A program made the translations under genes and the position numbers. Of a stretch of 64,000 bases of DNA, positions 8,583 through 17,135 are shown one piece after another (the stretch's first letter is position 1; each line of letters starts with the position of its first letter). Below the pieces are notes generated by a model. The model worked only from the letters and a program-made list of their open reading frames with translations. It was not told the origin of the DNA and ran no database searches. The DNA is from Mycobacterium florentinum. Its GTDB lineage: Bacteria; Actinomycetota; Actinomycetes; Mycobacteriales; Mycobacteriaceae. The stretch spans positions 5,270,001 to 5,334,000 of the forward strand of contig NZ_AP022576.1 in the NCBI RefSeq assembly GCF_010730355.1, in the 5' to 3' direction.

Positions 8583-9299
8583 GTGCCCGGTGGCAGCACC
8601 TTCGCGAGGACCGACGGCGCGGCGGCGCGTGCCGAACGCAGGCGGGCCCGTACCCGTGCCGCGATTCTGGACGCGGCCGAGGCGGTATTCAGCCGCGAAG
8701 GCTACGACGGGGCGCGAATCGAGGCGATCGCCGCTACGGCGGACGTGTCGGTCGGGACGATCTACACCCACTTCGACAACAAGCGCGGGGTCTATCTGCA
8801 TCTGGTTGATCGATCCCTTGAGTTGTTCACCGAGTACATGGCGCGCAGCGCCGACCCGACGATGACGCCGCTGCAGCGTGTCCTCGCCGGTGGCGACGCA
8901 TACCTACGGTTCCACGTGGACCACCCGGGTGCCTTTCACTTTCTGGCCTACCGAAATCCGGGTACGGCACCGCTTTCCGGCGACGACGGACCCGAGGCGA
9001 AGATCGGCGACCGGGTTGGGCTACTGCTGCGCCGGTTCGCGGCGCAGATCGACGACGCGATCGCGGCGGGTGAGGCACGACCGGTCGACTCGATTCGCCT
9101 GACCCGGTTTCTGTGGGGAGCGTGGAACGGTGTGATCGCATTGCGCCTGCAACCGGAGGGGCTTCGGCTCTCGGAGTCGGAGATCGCCGAGATACTGGAA
9201 CTGGCGCGCTGGCTGCTTCGGGAGGGATTGGCGAGTTCGGCGTTGCGTGACGAGAACGGCGAGGTTGGCGACCGCGTTCCGTTGCCCCGGATCAGATGA
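8583..9299 (+). CDS. TetR-family transcriptional regulator
   Basis: A 238-residue TetR repressor. After an Arg/Ala-rich N-terminal extension, the helix-turn-helix spans about residues 22-68 (AAILDAAEAVFSREGYDGARIEAIA, then VSVGTIYTHFDNK). The C-terminal helical domain should bind a hydrophobic effector. The GTG at 8583 coincides with the predicted transcript start. It is divergent from the FAD oxidoreductase, its likely target. Its stop overlaps the convergent acyl-CoA ligase gene by 8 bp. Confidence 0.91.
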   Translation: MPGGSTFARTDGAAARAERRRARTRAAILDAAEAVFSREGYDGARIEAIAATADVSVGTIYTHFDNKRGVYLHLVDRSLELFTEYMARSADPTMTPLQRVLAGGDAYLRFHVDHPGAFHFLAYRNPGTAPLSGDDGPEAKIGDRVGLLLRRFAAQIDDAIAAGEARPVDSIRLTRFLWGAWNGVIALRLQPEGLRLSESEIAEILELARWLLREGLASSALRDENGEVGDRVPLPRIR

Positions 9300-10827
9300 C
9301 GCCGGCCGCTGCGCGCAACATCTCGCGCAGCCGATGTGCGTCGACCTTGCCGGTGCCGCCGCGCGGCACGGCGTCGTCGGAGTCCAGCAGCAGCCACACC
9401 GTCGGAACCTTGAAGGCACTGAGCAATCCCTTTGCCGCGCCGTGCAATTGCTCGGCGGTGAGCCCAGGATGGCCGCACACCACCACGGCGCCCACCCGTT
9501 GGCCCGCCGGGCCCGGCACGTTGGTGACGAAGGCGTTGTCGATGCCGTCGATCGCGCGCAACGCTCGTTCGACCTCGCTCGGATAGACCGTGGCGCCGCT
9601 GACCTTGAACATGTCGTCGGATCGGCCGTGGTAGAACAGGAACCCCTGCTCGTCGAGGTGGCCGAGGTCGCCGGTCGGATAGAAGCCGTCGACGGTGAAC
9701 AACTCTTCGCGGCTGCGACCGCAGATGCCGCGCAAGGTGTGTGGTCCGCGGAGCTGGATCATGCCGGCCGACCCGGCCGCGACCGGCTCGCCGCTGTCGA
9801 CGTCGACGATGCGAACTTCCATGCCCGCGAACGGCTTTCCGCAGCTGCCCCACGCCGACGCGGGCATGTCCGTGTCGGCCGGGTAGCCGCAGTACGGTCC
9901 GAATGCCTCCGTCATGCCGAACAGGGTGGCCCGCGCACCGGGTGCGGCCCGCTGCTCGGCCGGCAGCAGGGCTTCCAGGCTGCCCGGCCGCAGCGCCGAG
10001 AGGTCGGCGCCGGACGAGCCGGCGTGCCGGGCCAGTGCCTCGGCCTGATCGGGCCAGCCGCGAAACAGGGTGACGCGCTCGCGCTCCAGCAGTCGCAGCG
10101 TGGTGTCCGGCCGGGGGATCTCCTCGGTCACCAGGGTGGCGCCGGCCAGCAGGACGGACAGTATTCCGCTGCCGAAGCCGCCCACCCAGAAGAACGGCAT
10201 CGGCAGATACAGCCGGGTTTCGGCGGTGATGCACCGCGCCTCGAGACCCGAGCGCACGGCGCCCAGCGCGCTGCCGTGGGAGTGTACGACCCCCTTGGGT
10301 GTTCCGCTGCTGCCGGAGGTGAACATGACGACCAGCGGGTCGGCGGGGGTGACCGTTGCGGTCATGGCGTCGATGATGTGCCGCGCGCGAGCGCTCGCGG
10401 TGGCGTTGTCAAGCTGCCCGGTCCACCAAACCCGGCGTAGCGCAGGCAGTTCGGATTGCGGCACCGCCTTCAGGTCGTCGAGGTAGCGATGGCCCCGGAA
10501 TTCGTCGACGCTGACCAGGAACTGCACGGCCGCGACGCGCAGCTGCGCGACGAGCTCGCGGGGTTGCAGCAGGGTACTCAACGGAACCAGCACGGCGCCG
10601 ATGCGGGTCAGCGCGATGGCGACCTGCACCCAGCGGGCGCCGTTGGGCATGATCAACCCCACCCGGGTGCCCTTGCCGACGCCGGCGTCGACGAATACGG
10701 CCGCTAAATCGCGTGTGGTCGAATCGAGTTCGCGGTAGCTGAGCCGCGACGAGGGATCGATCACCATCGGCGTGTCCCCGTCCTGGTCGGCCCGAAGCCG
10801 CACCAGCCGGTCGACGGTGCTAGGCAT
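9292..10827 (-). CDS. AMP-dependent acyl-CoA synthetase/ligase (third of three)
   Basis: A 511-residue ANL-family adenylating enzyme that would activate a carboxylic acid to its CoA thioester. Visible are the phosphate-binding A3 loop FTSGSSGTPKG, the FGMTEAFG A5 region, the YPTGDLG motif and a C-terminal lysine in GGTGKVDAHRL. It is the last gene of the minus operon that starts at 16319. Its ATG overlaps the stop of the preceding ligase by 8 bp. The three adjacent ligases are divergent in sequence and so probably act on different acids or at different steps. Confidence 0.92.
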   Translation of the reverse strand: MPSTVDRLVRLRADQDGDTPMVIDPSSRLSYRELDSTTRDLAAVFVDAGVGKGTRVGLIMPNGARWVQVAIALTRIGAVLVPLSTLLQPRELVAQLRVAAVQFLVSVDEFRGHRYLDDLKAVPQSELPALRRVWWTGQLDNATASARARHIIDAMTATVTPADPLVVMFTSGSSGTPKGVVHSHGSALGAVRSGLEARCITAETRLYLPMPFFWVGGFGSGILSVLLAGATLVTEEIPRPDTTLRLLERERVTLFRGWPDQAEALARHAGSSGADLSALRPGSLEALLPAEQRAAPGARATLFGMTEAFGPYCGYPADTDMPASAWGSCGKPFAGMEVRIVDVDSGEPVAAGSAGMIQLRGPHTLRGICGRSREELFTVDGFYPTGDLGHLDEQGFLFYHGRSDDMFKVSGATVYPSEVERALRAIDGIDNAFVTNVPGPAGQRVGAVVVCGHPGLTAEQLHGAAKGLLSAFKVPTVWLLLDSDDAVPRGGTGKVDAHRLREMLRAAAGVI

Positions 10828-12385
10828 CGAAGAGCTTTCTCAGTCGGCGCAGGTCGACCTTGCCGCTGGACATCAGCGGCAGGTCGGCGCGCGCCACGGT
10901 GATGAACCGCTTGGGGATCTTGTATGCGGACAGTTCGGCCTTGAGTCGCTCGCGCAGCGCGGCGTCGTCGAACGCCGCGGCGCCGTCGGTCCGGACCACA
11001 ACCGCGGCGACGAGTTGCCCGCGGCGCGCGTCGGGCAGGCCGATCACGTAGGCCGGCGCCCCGCCGGTGACCTTGGTGATGGCCTTCTCCACCTCGGTCG
11101 CCGAGACGTTGGCCCCGGCCGTCTTGATCATCGCGCTGCGCCGGCCGACGAAGTAGACGAAGCCATCGGCGTCCGTGCGCACCAAATCGCCGGTGTGCAA
11201 CCAGCCGTCGGCGTCGAAGCACTCCTCCCGCGCGCGCTTGTAGTAGCCCTGCATGACGTACGGACCGCGGATGCAGAGTTCGCCGACCTCGCCGACCGCG
11301 ACGCATTCGCCCGTGTCGGGGTCGATCAGCATCGTCTCGAATCCGGGTGCGGGCTTGCCGAACGACCCGCGCCGCGCCTCCGGCTGGTCGGCTTCATCCT
11401 CGGCGATCAGCACGACGCTGCCGGCCTCGGTCATGCCGAGCATGTTGTGGCGCAGCTCGGGGTCGGCCGGCCTGGTGTCGGGCGCCATGATCGGGTACAG
11501 GTTGCCGCGCCGCATCGATGACAGATCACGCTCGGCATAGCTCGGGTGCTCGGCCAGATGGGCGATGCCTGCCACGAATCCGTTGGTCATGGTCGGCTTT
11601 TCGGCTTCCAGCAAGTCGAGTGTCGCGCCGGCGTCACTGGCGTTGGAGCACACCAGGGTCGATCCGGCCACCAGGGTGGCCAGCAGGCCGAACGCGAACC
11701 CGCCGATCCAGAAGAACGGCGAATTGCAGAACAGTTTGTCCGCCGCGGTCAAACCGCGAATCCTGTTGAGGTTGCGCTGATGTCCGAGCAGCGCGGCGTG
11801 CGTGTGCACCACACCTTTGGGAGTGCTGGTGGATCCCGAGGTGTAGGCGATCGCCAGCGGATCGCAGCCGTCGACGTCGGCCTCTATCGCGTCCAGGAGT
11901 GCGGGGTCGACGCTTCCGGACCGCTCGTATGCCGGCTCGTGAGTGATCGCGACGTGGCGCAGTTGCGGGGCGGCGGGCGAAAACAGCCGGGACTCGAGGT
12001 CGCCGACGGAGAGGACCTCGGCCAATCGCCGCACGTAATCGTGAGAACGAAAAGACGCTGCGGCCAACAGGATTTCGACATCGCTGTCGACCAACTGCTC
12101 GCGCATCTCACGGGCGGTGACGAACGTCGAGAACGGCACCACCACGGCGCCGATTCGTGCGGCGGCCAGCATCGCGATGACGAACGCGGGGCCGTTGGGG
12201 TAGAGCACCCCGACATGGGTCCCCTTGCCCGCGCCGAGGGCGATCAGCCCGCGGGCCAGCTCCGCGGACCGGGCGTCGGCGTCGGCGTAGCTGATCCGCT
12301 CGGCGTCGCAGACGAGCAGCGGGTGATCGTCGCGCGAGCGGGCTTGACGTCGCAGGACTTCGGCGACGGTGCAATCACCGGGCAT
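10820..12385 (-). CDS. AMP-dependent acyl-CoA synthetase/ligase (second of three)
   Basis: A 521-residue ANL-family ligase with A3 loop YTSGSTSTPKG, LGMTEAGS, LHTGDLVRTD, and a C-terminal lysine in MSSGKVDLRRLRKLF. The chosen ATG at 12385 gives a normal start (MPGDCTVAEVLRRQARSR) and overlaps the preceding ligase by 11 bp; a longer frame exists only as read-through of that gene. Domain order is the usual large N-terminal and small C-terminal lid. It is a middle member of the operon and probably coupled in translation to both neighbours. Confidence 0.91.
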   Translation of the reverse strand: MPGDCTVAEVLRRQARSRDDHPLLVCDAERISYADADARSAELARGLIALGAGKGTHVGVLYPNGPAFVIAMLAAARIGAVVVPFSTFVTAREMREQLVDSDVEILLAAASFRSHDYVRRLAEVLSVGDLESRLFSPAAPQLRHVAITHEPAYERSGSVDPALLDAIEADVDGCDPLAIAYTSGSTSTPKGVVHTHAALLGHQRNLNRIRGLTAADKLFCNSPFFWIGGFAFGLLATLVAGSTLVCSNASDAGATLDLLEAEKPTMTNGFVAGIAHLAEHPSYAERDLSSMRRGNLYPIMAPDTRPADPELRHNMLGMTEAGSVVLIAEDEADQPEARRGSFGKPAPGFETMLIDPDTGECVAVGEVGELCIRGPYVMQGYYKRAREECFDADGWLHTGDLVRTDADGFVYFVGRRSAMIKTAGANVSATEVEKAITKVTGGAPAYVIGLPDARRGQLVAAVVVRTDGAAAFDDAALRERLKAELSAYKIPKRFITVARADLPLMSSGKVDLRRLRKLFDA

Positions 12386-13850
12386 GGTCGCGCTGTGCCG
12401 CGGACTCTTCGAAGAAGCGCCGGATCTCGCCCAGGTCGGCCTTGCCCGACGGGGTGCGCGGGATCGAGCCGACGATCGCGATCTCGGTGGGAATCTCGTA
12501 GCGGGCCAACCGCGTTCGCAGATGGTCGACCAACGTGTCGGCATCGGCGGCCGGCGGGTCGCGCAGCTCCACCATCGCGACCGGCGTCTCGCCGAGCCGG
12601 GCGTCGGGCCGCCCGATCACGGCCGCGCCCGCCACTGCGGGGTGGGCCTCCAACGCGGCGCGAACGTCGTCGGGCATCACCTTGAACCCGCCGCGGATGA
12701 TCGCTTGATCGGCCCGCCCGACGATCCAGAGGAAGCCGTCCGCGTCGATGCGCGCCAGATCGGTGGTCCGCATCCACTGCGCCGAGTGCCCCAGCTGTCC
12801 CGGCTTGACCTCCAGCAGCCCGACCTGGTCGGCTCCCAGCGGCGTGCCGGCGTCGTCGACCACCCGCAGTCGCGCGCCGGGGTTGGCCCGCCCGACGCTG
12901 CCGCGTTTGGTGGCCCAGTGGTTCTGGTAGTCGGCCAGCGTCCAGCCGGCCACGCCGCCACCGAATTCTGTTGCGGCATAAGAGGTAAGAACGGGAATGC
13001 CGTACTTTTCGGTGAACGCGTCGGCGTCGTCGGCCGACAGCGGGGCGGTGCCGCAGGTGACCGCGCGGATGCTGTCCAGGTCGGCCCGGGTCAGGTCGGA
13101 GTGCAACACCGTGCGCAGCGCGGCCGGCACCAGCGATACCGCGCCGGGCCGGTGCGCGCGCACCGCCCGTGCCCACGCGTTGAGTTCGAAGCGTTCAAGC
13201 AACACAAAGGATCTCGCTTCGGTGACGCACTGCAGCACCCGGAACACGCCGCCGATGTGCACCAGCGGCGAGTTCACGATCGCGACACCACGTCGCAGCT
13301 CGAGCGGCGGGTGATCGGGGTTCGGACCCAGCACGCTGCGCGCCAGCATGTCGTAGCCGAGGTCGATCCGCTTGGGCGGACCGGTCGTGCCGCTGGTCAG
13401 CATTCGCACCGCGACTTCTGCTGCGGCAGTCGACCCGTCGTGATGCCGTGCCGACTCCCCGGGGCCCTCGAGGCGCCCGCAGACCGGCAGGGTCGGCGTG
13501 CCGGGGGCCACCAGCGTGGCCAGGTCATCGGGCTCGCCGACCACCAGGGGCAACTGCAGCGCGGCGATATCGGCGCGGGTGCGCTCGTCGCCGCGGGACG
13601 GATTGATGGTGACCACGGTCCCGCCACCCAGCAGCACACCCAGGAACGCCGCCACCTGGCCCGGCCGGTTGCGCAGCAGCATTCCGATCGCGGCGTTCTC
13701 GCGGTGTTCGGCGGTCACCGACGCCATCTGCCGTGCGGCAGCGGCGATCTGGCCCCAGGACAGCCATCGGCCGTCGTATTCGATCGCGGGGGCGTCGGGC
13801 TGCAGATCCAGCACGGCCGCGATGCGTTCGCTCAGCGGATGACGGCCCAT
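12375..13850 (-). CDS. AMP-dependent acyl-CoA synthetase/ligase (first of three)
   Basis: A 491-residue ANL-family ligase with A3 loop LTSGTTGPPKRID, in which the usual G-V after PK is replaced by R-I-D. It also has SYAATEFGGG, RTTDLARIDADG and a C-terminal lysine in TPSGKADLGEIRRFF. The ATG at 13850 touches the stop of the upstream crotonase gene (one shared base), fixing the start. The altered A3 loop and a shorter N-terminal domain suggest a distinct substrate compared with the two ligases downstream. An o-succinylbenzoate-CoA-ligase-like role is possible but not shown. Confidence 0.9.
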   Translation of the reverse strand: MGRHPLSERIAAVLDLQPDAPAIEYDGRWLSWGQIAAAARQMASVTAEHRENAAIGMLLRNRPGQVAAFLGVLLGGGTVVTINPSRGDERTRADIAALQLPLVVGEPDDLATLVAPGTPTLPVCGRLEGPGESARHHDGSTAAAEVAVRMLTSGTTGPPKRIDLGYDMLARSVLGPNPDHPPLELRRGVAIVNSPLVHIGGVFRVLQCVTEARSFVLLERFELNAWARAVRAHRPGAVSLVPAALRTVLHSDLTRADLDSIRAVTCGTAPLSADDADAFTEKYGIPVLTSYAATEFGGGVAGWTLADYQNHWATKRGSVGRANPGARLRVVDDAGTPLGADQVGLLEVKPGQLGHSAQWMRTTDLARIDADGFLWIVGRADQAIIRGGFKVMPDDVRAALEAHPAVAGAAVIGRPDARLGETPVAMVELRDPPAADADTLVDHLRTRLARYEIPTEIAIVGSIPRTPSGKADLGEIRRFFEESAAQRDHAR

Positions 13851-14647
13851 CAGCGGATCTTTGGTTCGGCGCCCTTGCCGTCGGCGTCCCGCCGCGCAGC
13901 CAGTTCGGCGGTGCCCAGCGGGTTGCCCAGCCGGGTGTAGATCAATCCCTGCTCGAGGGCCGCGCGGTAGGGCTTGTCCAGCGATTCCCAGATCGCCTTG
14001 ACGGTGCCCTGCGTCGCCGACGGCGGCTTGGCCGCGATCGTCGCGGCGATCTGGTGGGCACGGTCCCACAGCGCATCGGTCGCGACCACTTCGGATACCA
14101 GCCCGATCCGCAACGCGGTGTCGGCGCTGACCCGTTCGTCGTTGCCCATCAAGGCGATGCGCAACGTCTCGCCCAGGCCGATGCGGCGCATCAGGCCGAT
14201 CGGCTCGAGCGCGCAGACCAGGCCGGCCGAGACGTGTGAATCGAAAAACGTCGCTTCTTGCGAGCAGATGACCACATCGGACTCGTTGATGAAGTAGAAC
14301 GCGCCCGCGGTGCACATGCCCTGAACGGCGCACACCACCGGTTTCCACAGCTTCTGCCACTTGGGGCTGAGCAATTCGCCGGGATCCTCGTGGTTCCATA
14401 TATTTTCGGGTTGCCCGTAGGGCGTTTTGATGTCCAGACCCGCGCTGAAGGCTCGGCTGCCGGCGGCCCGCAGCACCACCGCATGCACCGAGTCGTCGAG
14501 TTTGACGGTGCGCCAGGCTTCGGCCATCTCCTCACACATCGTGCGGTTGAACGCATTGAGCTGGTCGGGACGATTCAGCGTGATGGTCGCGACGTGGTCG
14601 CCCGCGTCGACGTCGAGGAGAATGGTTTCGAAGCGCGCGGTACTCAT
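13850..14647 (-). CDS. Enoyl-CoA hydratase/isomerase (crotonase) paralogue with atypical active site
   Basis: A 265-residue crotonase-fold protein. It has the HVATITLNRPDQLNAF start, the SAGLDIK oxyanion segment, and GMCTAGAFYF where most hydratases have GGGCEL, so the first catalytic Glu is not seen. FFDSHVSAGL has His where the second Glu is usual. It may therefore be an isomerase, hydrolase or lyase rather than a hydratase. The ATG at 14647 overlaps the stop of the previous crotonase gene (ATGA). It shares the FFD-x-HVS-x-GL signature with its neighbour, so the two are paralogues and may associate. Confidence 0.88.
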   Translation of the reverse strand: MSTARFETILLDVDAGDHVATITLNRPDQLNAFNRTMCEEMAEAWRTVKLDDSVHAVVLRAAGSRAFSAGLDIKTPYGQPENIWNHEDPGELLSPKWQKLWKPVVCAVQGMCTAGAFYFINESDVVICSQEATFFDSHVSAGLVCALEPIGLMRRIGLGETLRIALMGNDERVSADTALRIGLVSEVVATDALWDRAHQIAATIAAKPPSATQGTVKAIWESLDKPYRAALEQGLIYTRLGNPLGTAELAARRDADGKGAEPKIR

Positions 14648-15456
14648 CGGCACTGCCAATTGGGTTTGCGCTTCTCCACGAAGGCCTTCGGGCCTTCGGC
14701 GGCGTCCTCGGTGCGCAGCACCCGCTCGCGGAAGGTTTCGGCCATGATCTCGGCCTCGTGCAGCGGCACGTTCAGGCCCTTGAGAATCGCCAGCCGGGTA
14801 CCCCGAACCGCCAGCGGCGCATTGGAGTTGACGATGTCGGCGATCTCGCGGGCCCGGTCGAGTAACCGGTCGTGCTCGACGACCTCACTGATCAATCCGA
14901 GTTCGTAGGCGCGGGCCGCACTCATCCGTTCGTGCTTGCCCATCAAGGCCATTCGCAGGGCGATCGAGCGAGGCAACACCCGCGATATCCGCACCAATTC
15001 GCGGCCCGCGACCAGCCCGATGCTGACGTGCGGGTCGAAAAAGGTGGCCTGCTCGGAGGCGATGACGATGTCGGTCGTGGTGACCCAATCCATCCCGGCG
15101 CCACAACAGATTCCGTTCACCGCGGTCAGCACCGGCTTGGCCATCGTGCGAAACGGGGGAGTGCCCTCCTGCGGCGCCTCCCATTGGTCGTAGGTCGACA
15201 GGTACGGCCGCTCGTAGATCACCTTGCCGTCTTTGGGGATCTCCCGGACGTCGGCACCGGTGCAGAATGCGCGGCCGGTGCCGGTCACGATCGTCATCCA
15301 GACGTTGTCGTCATTCTCCACCTCGTCATAAGCGGCGCGAAGCTCGGTGATCATGTGCGGGCTCAGCGCGTTGAGGGCCTCGGGCCGGTTCAGGGTGATG
15401 GTGGCGGTATGCCCGTCGACCTCGTAGTCGATGGTGTCGAACGAGTCAGCAGGCAT
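14644..15456 (-). CDS. Enoyl-CoA hydratase/isomerase (crotonase) paralogue
   Basis: A 270-residue crotonase-fold protein with HTATITLNRPEALNAL, FCTGADVRE (oxyanion hole), GICCGAGMDW (Asp near the first Glu position) and FFDPHVSIGL (His at the second). The start is the ATG at 15456 because AAGGGA lies 7 bases upstream; an ATG at 15471 would sit on that ribosome site. It follows the first crotonase gene by 41 bp on the minus strand and overlaps the next by 4 bp. The reaction is unknown because the canonical Glu pair is not conserved. Confidence 0.89.
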   Translation of the reverse strand: MPADSFDTIDYEVDGHTATITLNRPEALNALSPHMITELRAAYDEVENDDNVWMTIVTGTGRAFCTGADVREIPKDGKVIYERPYLSTYDQWEAPQEGTPPFRTMAKPVLTAVNGICCGAGMDWVTTTDIVIASEQATFFDPHVSIGLVAGRELVRISRVLPRSIALRMALMGKHERMSAARAYELGLISEVVEHDRLLDRAREIADIVNSNAPLAVRGTRLAILKGLNVPLHEAEIMAETFRERVLRTEDAAEGPKAFVEKRKPNWQCR

Positions 15457-15497
15457 CCGTGTTCCCTTCATACCGGTACGACCGAAAGCCTAGCCGG

Positions 15498-16319
15498 TCA
15501 GCGTCCGTCGAATTTGGGCGTGCGCCGTTGCCGGAAGGCTTCCAGGCCTTCTTTGAAATCTTTTGTCCGACAGGACAGTTCCAGATTGAACAGCTCCTGA
15601 CTCATGGACTGGCTCAGCGACGCCTGCAGGCCGTGATTCAGGGCCTGCTTGGCCAGTCCGATTGCCACGGTTGGCCCTTCGGCGAGTCGCGCCAGCAACT
15701 GCTCGACGGCGCCGTCGAGCTCGGCCGGGTCCGCGGCCTGGTGAATCAACCCCCAGTCGGCCGCGTCGGCCCCGCTCACCTTCTCGCCGAGCAGCAGCAT
15801 GCGCCGGGCCCGCGCCACCCCGGCCAGGCGGGGGAGCAGCCAGCTCGCGCCCGAATCGGGGCTGAATCCCCGTTCGATGAACGGCTCCCAGAACACCGCA
15901 TCGCGGGCCGCCACGGCAAAGTCCGCGGCCAGAGCGAGATTGCAGCCCATCCCGACCGCCCAGCCCCGCACGGTGCACACCACCGGGAGCTGGATGGTGT
16001 GCACCAGTTCGATCACCCGGTGCGCGGCGTGCGGGATCCGGCGCACCAGCTCGCCCGCGCGCGGGCGCGGTCCGCCGGCGCTGTTGGTGGCCACCCAGTC
16101 GGCGCCCGAGCAGAAGTCTTGCCCGGCGCCGCGCAGATGGATCGCGCGCAACGAGTCGTCGGCGGCGGCCTCGGTCAGCACGCGGACCATCGTCTCGATC
16201 ATCAAGTGGGTCAACGAATTACGCCGCTGAGGGCGGTCCAGGGTGAGTCGCAGGATCGCGCCCTCCCGGCATGCTGTCACCGACCCCTCGGCGTCGGCCG
16301 CATCGGCGTCGTGACTCAC
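15498..16319 (-). CDS. Enoyl-CoA hydratase/isomerase, PaaG-like
   Basis: A 273-residue crotonase heading the minus-strand operon. It has the LRLTLDRPQRRNSL start and FCSGADW oxyanion segment. GMGCNLALAAD carries Asn where hydratases have Glu. The FIERGFSPDSG segment, with its PDSG turn, is typical of PaaG and 2,3-isomerase-type members that shift a double bond or isomerise an epoxide. The GTG start at 16319 follows GAAAGG. The divergent gap upstream (16320-16448) carries one copy of the 19-bp TACTGTA palindrome. Confidence 0.88.
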   Translation of the reverse strand: MSHDADAADAEGSVTACREGAILRLTLDRPQRRNSLTHLMIETMVRVLTEAAADDSLRAIHLRGAGQDFCSGADWVATNSAGGPRPRAGELVRRIPHAAHRVIELVHTIQLPVVCTVRGWAVGMGCNLALAADFAVAARDAVFWEPFIERGFSPDSGASWLLPRLAGVARARRMLLLGEKVSGADAADWGLIHQAADPAELDGAVEQLLARLAEGPTVAIGLAKQALNHGLQASLSQSMSQELFNLELSCRTKDFKEGLEAFRQRRTPKFDGR

Positions 16320-16344
16320 CGTCGGATCCGGCCTTTCTCAGCGC

Positions 16345-16363
16345 TACGGTTACCCATACAGTA
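16345..16363. promoter_or_regulatory. TACTGTA palindrome, copy a
   Basis: TACGGTTACCCATACAGTA matches the consensus TACTGTA-N5-TACAGTA with outer arms TACGGT and ACAGTA. It lies in the 129-bp gap between the minus-strand crotonase/ligase operon (six genes) and the plus-strand thioesterase-crotonase pair, so one site could govern eight genes. The TACTGT and TACAGT halves also resemble -10 hexamers, which would suit a repressor covering the promoter. Confidence 0.6.
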
Positions 16364-16448
16364 GGCAATTCGATTGATACGCTGTATAAGTTATCAAGGA
16401 AACGCAGCCGACGGAACAACCGGGTCGAACCCGGTGAAAGGGGGTCGC

Positions 16449-17135
16449 ATGCCCGATCGCACACCGGTACGCGCCGATGACGCGAAATTCGGCGAGGCGC
16501 CCCTGGCCCAGACCGTGGCGGCCGCCGGTGCGATGCGGCGGCTGAGTTCCCTGCTGCTCTCGCTGGAACATCCGCACCCGACCGTCGATGCGATGCTGGC
16601 GAAGTTCGGCGAGTGGGAAGGCGAACTGGCGTCGGTGGCTTCGCCGGACAGCGCGCCCCGCATCGGCGAGGTCGACGGGGATTCCCCAGACCCGCGCCGG
16701 GTCTATCTCAACCACGCCACCGACATCGGCGCCTACAACCCGTCGTTTCCCGAGTACTCGTTCGATCACCTCGACGCCGACACGGCCACCGGTCGGGTCG
16801 TGTTCCCACTCGTCTACGAAGGGCCGCCGGGACTGGTACACGGCGGCTTCCTGTCCGTGTTTTTCGACTGCGTGATCCAGCATCACAGTTGCGTGATGGG
16901 GCTGTCCGGCAAGACGCGATCCCTACAGGTCACGTTTCGTCGGCCCACGCCGCTGTTGACCGAGCTGCGTTTCGACATCGCCCGGTCGCAGGACGAACGC
17001 GGCATCGCGTCGACGGCGCGGCTGTTGCTCGGCGACGACGTGCTGTGCATCGGCGAGGTCAATACCCTGGCGTCGCAGTCGGACAAGCTGAGCGGATACC
17101 GATTCGGCAGGCGGCGAAAGGAATCCGCGACATGA
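16449..17135 (+). CDS. Hotdog-fold thioesterase-like protein (PaaI group)
   Basis: A 228-residue protein. The C-terminal half has the hotdog fold signature: GPPGLVHGGFLSVFFDCVIQH (the central helix with the HGG turn), then SLQVTFRRPTPLLTELRF. The N-terminal 100 residues are a helical extension. The family hydrolyses acyl-CoA thioesters, releasing CoA. The ATG at 16449 follows GAAAGGGGG. The stop overlaps the next crotonase gene by ATGA. It may recycle CoA or release an intermediate in the pathway. A second relative with the same architecture occurs at 37294-37923. Confidence 0.84.
   Translation: MPDRTPVRADDAKFGEAPLAQTVAAAGAMRRLSSLLLSLEHPHPTVDAMLAKFGEWEGELASVASPDSAPRIGEVDGDSPDPRRVYLNHATDIGAYNPSFPEYSFDHLDADTATGRVVFPLVYEGPPGLVHGGFLSVFFDCVIQHHSCVMGLSGKTRSLQVTFRRPTPLLTELRFDIARSQDERGIASTARLLLGDDVLCIGEVNTLASQSDKLSGYRFGRRRKESAT

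Noticed and set aside
9247..13940. Several long plus-strand frames opposite the three ligases (for example 11546-12685 and 12369-13940)
   Set aside because: Low-complexity Arg/Gly/Pro composition, no motif and no ribosome site; the ligases on the minus strand are certain.
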